Assembly (NCBI RefSeq): GCF_900103985.1
Contig: NZ_FNIE01000025.1
Span: forward strand, 32,333-71,821
Direction: 5' to 3'
DNA from: Actinacidiphila guanduensis
GTDB lineage: Bacteria; Actinomycetota; Actinomycetes; Streptomycetales; Streptomycetaceae
Length of the DNA stretch: 39,489 bases
Shown here piece by piece: positions 35,316-39,489 of the stretch. The notes under the pieces are model-generated. The model searched no databases, had not been told where the DNA came from, and was given only the letters and a program-made list of their open reading frames with translations. Each line of letters starts with the position of its first letter. Position 1 is the first letter of the stretch. The position numbers and the translations under genes are program-made.

Positions 35316-36434
35316 CTACCCTTCCGCGAACCGCTGCCATGTCCGGTCCAGGGAGATCCGCCTCAGGCCAGCGAGGGAAATGGGCGGCGCCGCACGGGTA
35401 GCTGGGACGCCATAGCCAGGGGCGTTGACCTCGGAGACGAACACACGCAGACCATTCGGCCGCAGCATGTCAGCAGTCCATTCCACCGCGCCCGCACCGC
35501 CGTGGGTCGAAGGCCCCGCTCCGGTGGTGACCAGGGTTCCATCCGACAGAGCTTCCGCGTGGCCGAACACGGGCACCAAAGCGGGATCGTGCACCTTCCA
35601 CTGCTGCACATTTACCGCCAGGAGACTTCTGCCGTGCCCGTCGTCCACAGTAAGATGCCCGAATCCAGGCGATCCGCCGCGATCCGCAATCCGGAAATCC
35701 CGCAGCAGCGGAGTGAGCGCCGCTGTGATGCTCGCAGCCATGATGGTCGGCTGTTTGTCTCCACCACCTGATGGTTGCGTGTCCGTGGCCGCTGACGACG
35801 AGCCGGTCTCCGATTCGGGAAGGACATTCATCAGCGGCTTCCAGGCGGCCGATGCCGCGATGCGTCCCAAGGCATGCAGGGACAAAGGCGGCGCGTCCGC
35901 CATGGTGTCCGCCCCCCCGGGCGCCGGAACGCTGCTCTCGCTGACGACCACTTGCGTGCCGCTCGGGGCGGTCACCTGCGCCGCCCACTGGCGAGCCCCT
36001 GACGGTCTGTCCTGCCGCAAAGGGGCGGCGTCGAGATTGAGTCGAGAACCGTCGGACAGAACCGTACTCGTGCAGCGGTCATAGGGACGGTAGGCCGAGT
36101 CCGGGCACTGAGCGAAGAGGTCGGGCACCGGAACGGATAGACGGACGATTGCGACGGACACCCGTGCAACTGCGCGCCCGCCATCGAAGATCAACTCTGC
36201 CGAAGGCGACGAGGGGAGCCGCCCCTGAACGGGCCCGACCCCCTTACCGTGCGCGCCGGAGATCTTCCCCGGTGGCAGAAGCGACCGCAAAGTCCGCACC
36301 ATTGTCGCGCCCGACGGACCGTGCCCACGGGCGCCGCCCGGTGTGGTGCAGCCAGTGAGCACGACGAACGCCGCTGCCAGCCCCGCTCCGATTCGCCTGG
36401 CCATGCCCCTGCACCCGGTTGTGGCTCCGGTCAT
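35316..36434 (-). CDS. Secreted lipoprotein with an internal duplication
   Basis: A 372-residue protein from ATG 36434, with GGGAG six bases upstream. The signal peptide ends in a lipobox (FVVLTGC, cysteine at about residue 29), so the mature protein should be lipid-anchored outside the membrane. Two homologous halves are visible. In the first, LSDGSRLNLDAA, WAAQVTAPSGTQVVVSESSVPAPG, and PPLSLHALGRIAASAAWKPL. In the second, LSDGTLVTTGAG, WTADMLRPNGLRVFVSEVNAPGYG, and PPISLAGLRRISLDRTWQRF. A Gly/Ser/Gln-rich linker (about residues 225-245) separates them. The repeat unit has the flavour of actinobacterial sensor-like lipoproteins encoded near sigma factors, but I do not know a named family. 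No partner gene lies beside it. Confidence 0.8.
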   Translation of the reverse strand: MTGATTGCRGMARRIGAGLAAAFVVLTGCTTPGGARGHGPSGATMVRTLRSLLPPGKISGAHGKGVGPVQGRLPSSPSAELIFDGGRAVARVSVAIVRLSVPVPDLFAQCPDSAYRPYDRCTSTVLSDGSRLNLDAAPLRQDRPSGARQWAAQVTAPSGTQVVVSESSVPAPGGADTMADAPPLSLHALGRIAASAAWKPLMNVLPESETGSSSAATDTQPSGGGDKQPTIMAASITAALTPLLRDFRIADRGGSPGFGHLTVDDGHGRSLLAVNVQQWKVHDPALVPVFGHAEALSDGTLVTTGAGPSTHGGAGAVEWTADMLRPNGLRVFVSEVNAPGYGVPATRAAPPISLAGLRRISLDRTWQRFAEG

Positions 36435-36533
36435 ACAAACTCCCAGATTTGAAACCGCACTCCGGGGCGGAGGGGCGGTCCTTCGCCCCACCGCCCCGGA
36501 GGGTGCTACTTCAAGGTCGTGCGAGGCGATTGT

Positions 36534-36992
36534 TCAGCAACTTCCGAGCAGGGCCGGCCGGAACGAGCTGAGGGCGTCGTTCCAGAAGGGGTTGGGAATG
36601 CTCAGATCCGGGTAATACCGGTTTCCCGAGGTGTCGCTGGGGGACATGAAACTTGCCCCGCTGTAGTTCGCGTCCACGTAGAAGCAGAAGGACTGGAGAT
36701 CGTTGTAGATGATGATCGAGGAAACCCGATCATTGAATCCTCCGAAATTCGGCGACTGTGTACCCGCGTCTGCCTGATCACCGCTGTAGTTCGCGTCCGT
36801 GTAGAACCACACGTCCGGAGACTTGATGTTGGGGTGGATCGAGTTGTCGGCCGTGGCCGCCGGCCCCTGCCTGAAGGACGACGGACCCGCCGACGGAACC
36901 GCAGCCGCCTCAGTCGCCGAGGTCACGGCGAGGAGGGCGAAAACCGCCACCGCCGTCCCCGTCGCGATACTCCTGCGAATAATCTGGGACAT
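36534..36992 (-). CDS. Secreted beta/gamma-crystallin-like (peptidase inhibitor I36-like) protein
   Basis: A 152-residue protein from ATG 36992 with an AAGGG ribosome site. The Sec signal peptide is IIRRSIATGTAVAVFALLAVT with cleavage after AAA (about residue 31). The mature part has two Greek-key-like repeats: VWFYTDANYSGDQ, then FNDRVSSIIIYND, followed by FCFYVDANYSGASF and FWNDALSSFRP. The pattern (Y.D.NY.G....N...S.I....) is that of beta/gamma-crystallins and of the Streptomyces metalloproteinase inhibitor-like I36 family. Two cysteines (one in FCFYV, one as the last residue) may form a disulfide. It is probably an extracellular, possibly calcium-binding protein. It is monocistronic, 99 bp from the lipoprotein gene. 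Confidence 0.85.
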   Translation of the reverse strand: MSQIIRRSIATGTAVAVFALLAVTSATEAAAVPSAGPSSFRQGPAATADNSIHPNIKSPDVWFYTDANYSGDQADAGTQSPNFGGFNDRVSSIIIYNDLQSFCFYVDANYSGASFMSPSDTSGNRYYPDLSIPNPFWNDALSSFRPALLGSC

Positions 36993-37254
36993 ACCGAACC
37001 CTTCTTTGTCCGATCTTGGAAACATTTATTGCGTCCGGAATTCTTCCCCACTTCCGGCTCAACCAGCATTGTCGAGGCCAGGAAGAGCCGTCTACTAAAT
37101 TCCGCACACCGGGACGGAAAGGGCAACGGCTTTGCACGATCCACCCTCATTCGCCAGCGTGCCCATGACGGACATCCGAAGCGGAGGCCACCCGGCGTCC
37201 GGCGTCCCTGCCGATACCGATTCGGCGACGGTTGCGTCCTTGGAAGTGGTCTAG

Positions 37255-38354
37255 GGCCTGTTCGGGGTTTGGATCTTTGTGAGGCCCGGTGGGCTGTGGC
37301 TGGTAGAACTCGGGGGTGGCGCGTTTTGACGTGACGGATGCCGAGTGGGCTGTGATCGAGCCGCTGTTGCCGGTGGCGGCCACCGGGCCGTTGCCGCGGC
37401 GGGTGCGGGAGCAGTTCAACGGGGTGCTGTGGCGGTTCCGCACCGGCAGTGGCTGGCGTGATGTCCCCGACCGGTACGGGCCCTGGTCCACGATCTACTC
37501 CCGGTTCAGCGCCTGGGCCAAGGCGGGGGTGTTCCAGGACCTGATGGACGCGTTGATCGCCGAGGCGGCCGCGCGGGGGCAGGTCGGCCTGGAACTGGTC
37601 AGCGTGGACTCCACCATCGTGCGGGCGCATCACGACTCGGCAGGCCTGGCGGTTGCCGGCGAGACCCTGGACGCTATGGAACAGGCCCTGACCGAGGAAA
37701 AGGGGGCGCCGCTCCCCGGGCAACCGCCCGTGCTGCGGGTGATCCGCCGACAGCCGACGCGGACAAAGGTGACACGCACACGCACGACCCGCAGCGGGCC
37801 GCAGCACGGCGGCGTCGCCGGGCCAGGGCGGACGCTGCCGGGCTCGGCCGGTCCCGAGGCGGGTTGAGCAGCAAGATCCATGCCGCGGTCGACGCTGCGG
37901 GGCTGCCCTTGGCCTTCGTCCTGACTCCCGGACAAGCCGGCGACAGCCCGCAGTTCCAGACCGTGGTGGACAAGATCCGCATACCCGGGCCGGTCGGCCG
38001 CCCCCGCACCCGGCCACAGGCCGTGGCCGCGGACAGGGCGTACTCCTCCAGAGCCAACCGGGCCTGCTTACGCCGGCGTCACATCACCGCGGTGATCCCG
38101 GAGAAGATCGACCAGCAGGCGAACCGGAAGAAGAAGGGCTCGGCCGGAGGACGGCCCGTCGCCTACGACAAGGAACGCTACAAACAGCGCAACACCGTCG
38201 AACGCTGCTTCCAGAAGATCAAGACCTGGCGCGGCCTGGCCACACGCTACGACAAGTCCCCCCCACAGCTACCAAGCCGGACTCCACCTCCGCGGATCGA
38301 TCATGTGGCTGAAGCACCTCACCTCAACCACATGATCCAAACCCCGAACAGGCC
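37255..38354 (+). mobile_element. IS5-family insertion sequence (IS427-like), about 1.1 kb, flanked by CTAG
   Basis: Perfect terminal inverted repeats: GGGCCTGTTCGGGGTTTGGA and one further base from 37255, mirrored at the other end up to 38354. Both ends are flanked by CTAG (37251-37254 and 38355-38358), which could be a four-base or a TA target duplication. It contains two overlapping frames in the plus direction joined by a frameshift signal. The right-hand CTAG was later used as the target of an IS630 element. Confidence 0.93.
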
Positions 38355-38358
38355 CTAG
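37316..38358 (+). CDS. IS5-family transposase as two overlapping frames (programmed -1 shift)
   Basis: The first frame (GTG 37316 to 37867) reads RFDVTDAEWAVIEPLLP, then VLWRFRTGSGWRDVP and the first catalytic aspartate in SVDSTIVRAHHD. At 37699-37705 lies A-AAG-GGG, a canonical X-XXY-YYZ slippery heptamer. Slipping back one base there opens the frame through KGGAAPRAT and GLGRSRGGLSSKIH into the second frame (nominally TTG 37864 to 38358). The second frame carries the aspartate in AADRAYSS and the glutamate in NTVERCFQKIKTWRGL. After RYDK a run of seven C (38258-38264) has one base too many: removing it gives SYQAGLHLRGSIMWLKHL, the usual ending, with a stop near 38337. So the last 30 residues are scrambled in this copy, and activity is uncertain. 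Confidence 0.88.
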
Positions 38359-39443
38359 TGTCCTGAGTCGTTAATTCGTGTGCAGTATGCGGCGAGGGTG
38401 TCGAGGATGTCGTCGGCGGTCTTCGTCCAGACGAACGGCCTTGGGTTCGTGTTCCACTCGTTGGTCCAGCCGCGGATGTCCCGTTCGAGTTCGGTGACGC
38501 TGCGGTGGGCCGAGCGGCGGAGTTTGCGGCAGGTCAGCTCGGCGAACCAGCGTTCGACGAGGTTGAGCCAGGACGCTGAGGTGGGGGTGAAGTGCAGGTG
38601 GAAGCGGGGGTGGCGGAGCAGCCACTTCTTGACCGGCTCGGTCTTGTGGGTGGCGTAGTTGTCCAGGACCAGGTGGAGTTCGAGGTGCTGGGGAACGGCG
38701 GCGTCGATGACCTTCAGGAAGCGGAGGAACTCCTGGTGGCGGTGGCGGCGGTAGTGCTGGGCGATGACCGAGCCGGAGGCTATGTCCAGGGCGGCGAACA
38801 GGCTGGTCGTGCCGTGCCGGACGTAGTCGTGCGTCATCTTCGCCGGCACGGTGGGCGCCATCGGCAGCACGGGCTGGGTCCGGTCCAGGGCCTGTATCTG
38901 TGACTTCTCGTCCACCGCCAGGACCAAGGCGTTCTCGGGCGGGGCGAGGTAGATGCCGACCACGTCGCGGACCTTGGTCACGAACTGCGGGTCGGTCGAG
39001 AGCTTCCAGGTCTCCACGATGTGCGGTTTGAGGCCGAACGCCCGCCAGATCCGAGAGACAGCCGACTGCGACATCCCCGCCGCGCCGGCCATCGAACGCG
39101 TCGACCAGTGCGAATCACCCGCTGGCGGCGACTGGCCCAAAGTCCTGGCGACCAGGGCCTCGACCTGCTCGTCCGTGATCTTCCGCGGCGCCCCCGCACG
39201 CGGCCGGTCCACCAGACCCTCCACCCGGTCCGCGACGAACCGGGACCGCCACTTGCGCACCGTCTCCCTCGAGACACCCAGGTCATCCGCGACCTGCGCG
39301 TTCGACAGACCCTCCGCACACGCCAACACGATCCTCGACCGCAGCACCAGCGCCTGAGACGCCGACTGCTTCCGCAACCAGCCCCGCAACACCCTGCGTT
39401 CGTGATCGGACAACTCCAACAGCAACGGCTTCGGACCAGGCAC
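38355..39443 (-). CDS. IS630-family transposase
   Basis: A 362-residue intact DDE transposase from ATG 39443. The N-terminal helix-turn-helix pair comprises LVLRSRIVLACAEGLSNAQVADDLGVSRETVRKWR, then VDRPRAGAPRKITDEQVEAL. The catalytic core has VLAVDEKSQIQALDRTQP (first aspartate), HLVLDNYATHK (second) and SASWLNLVERWFAEL (glutamate), the exact DDE spacing of the family. The last codons are GGA-CAC inside the inverted repeat, and the stop TAG consists of the target TA plus the next flanking base. All motifs are intact, so the element could be active. Confidence 0.94.
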   Translation of the reverse strand: MPGPKPLLLELSDHERRVLRGWLRKQSASQALVLRSRIVLACAEGLSNAQVADDLGVSRETVRKWRSRFVADRVEGLVDRPRAGAPRKITDEQVEALVARTLGQSPPAGDSHWSTRSMAGAAGMSQSAVSRIWRAFGLKPHIVETWKLSTDPQFVTKVRDVVGIYLAPPENALVLAVDEKSQIQALDRTQPVLPMAPTVPAKMTHDYVRHGTTSLFAALDIASGSVIAQHYRRHRHQEFLRFLKVIDAAVPQHLELHLVLDNYATHKTEPVKKWLLRHPRFHLHFTPTSASWLNLVERWFAELTCRKLRRSAHRSVTELERDIRGWTNEWNTNPRPFVWTKTADDILDTLAAYCTRINDSGH

Positions 39444-39486
39444 CGACCCACCCTACAACCGCAAGCGAACTAATGACTCGGGACAC
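38358..39486 (-). mobile_element. IS630-family insertion sequence, about 1.13 kb, TA target
   Basis: The terminal inverted repeats read GTGTCCTGAGTCGTTAATTCG from 38358 and, at the other end reversed, GTGTCCCGAGTCATTAGTTCG (three differences in 21). TA dinucleotides flank both ends (38356-38357 and 39487-39488), the expected IS630/Tc1-mariner target duplication. It is inserted into the CTAG that borders the IS5-family element, so the two elements abut. The window ends one base after the right-hand TA. Confidence 0.93.
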
Positions 39487-39489
39487 TAG

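Noticed and set aside
17260..38354. Composite transposon between the two IS5-family elements
   Set aside because: The elements belong to different subgroups with unrelated terminal repeats and targets, so they could not mobilise the segment together.

Overview
The window is GC-rich actinobacterial DNA, almost certainly Streptomyces or a close relative. The signs are strong third-position GC bias, frequent GTG starts, an SsgA-like (SALP) protein, a LAL-type LuxR regulator, DUF6461 and DUF4331 proteins, secreted beta/gamma-crystallin-like proteins and Streptomyces-type insertion sequences. It reads as an accessory region rather than a conserved core. It holds three reasonably complete IS elements, one nearly complete frameshifted IS, two IS remnants and many broken genes. 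It starts inside a truncated cas5e and ends at the tip of an IS630 element, as a contig bounded by hard-to-assemble sequence would.

Layout. (1) 1-2.5 kb: a cas5e fragment interrupted by a 42-base G run, a small secreted protein and a decayed IS5-type transposase. (2) 2.5-8.1 kb: an intact co-directional block of AMP-forming ligase, AraC regulator, GT1 glycosyltransferase and HpnE-like FAD dehydrogenase. This is a candidate small lipid/terpenoid-glycoside pathway. (3) 8.2-10.8 kb: a frameshifted DUF6461 gene and a DUF4331 gene. (4) 10.8-15.4 kb: an ABC exporter plus histidine kinase plus response regulator module in which every gene carries a frameshift or stop, then a frameshifted MEKHLA-domain gene. 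(5) 15.4-17 kb: an intact ketol-acid reductoisomerase of the plant (chloroplast) type. (6) 17-21.2 kb: a BBE-type FAD oxidoreductase pseudogene split by two IS elements that share a TCA target, so the original junction can be rebuilt exactly. (7) 21.2-29 kb: a redox/efflux neighbourhood with a hot-dog thioesterase, two paralogous LysR regulators, TetR, a quinone oxidoreductase and two MFS exporters. (8) 29.4-34.7 kb: an alpha/beta-hydrolase plus hypothetical operon, an SsgA-like gene and a large LAL regulator. (9) 34.7-39.5 kb: an IS5 remnant, a lipoprotein with an internal duplication, a crystallin-like secreted protein, an IS5-family element with a -1 frameshift site, and an IS630-family element abutting it.

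The most interesting points are these. A palindrome, TGGGGAAAACCCCA, lies about 125 bp upstream of both the DUF4331 gene and the hydrolase operon, 21 kb apart, which suggests a regulon possibly read by the LAL regulator. The plant-type reductoisomerase could be a biosynthetic or a self-resistance enzyme. The orphan ligase/glycosyltransferase/HpnE block has no partner terpene genes in view. Two nested insertions in the oxidoreductase are fully decodable. Family calls rest on motifs read by eye and remembered family sequences; no database search was run.
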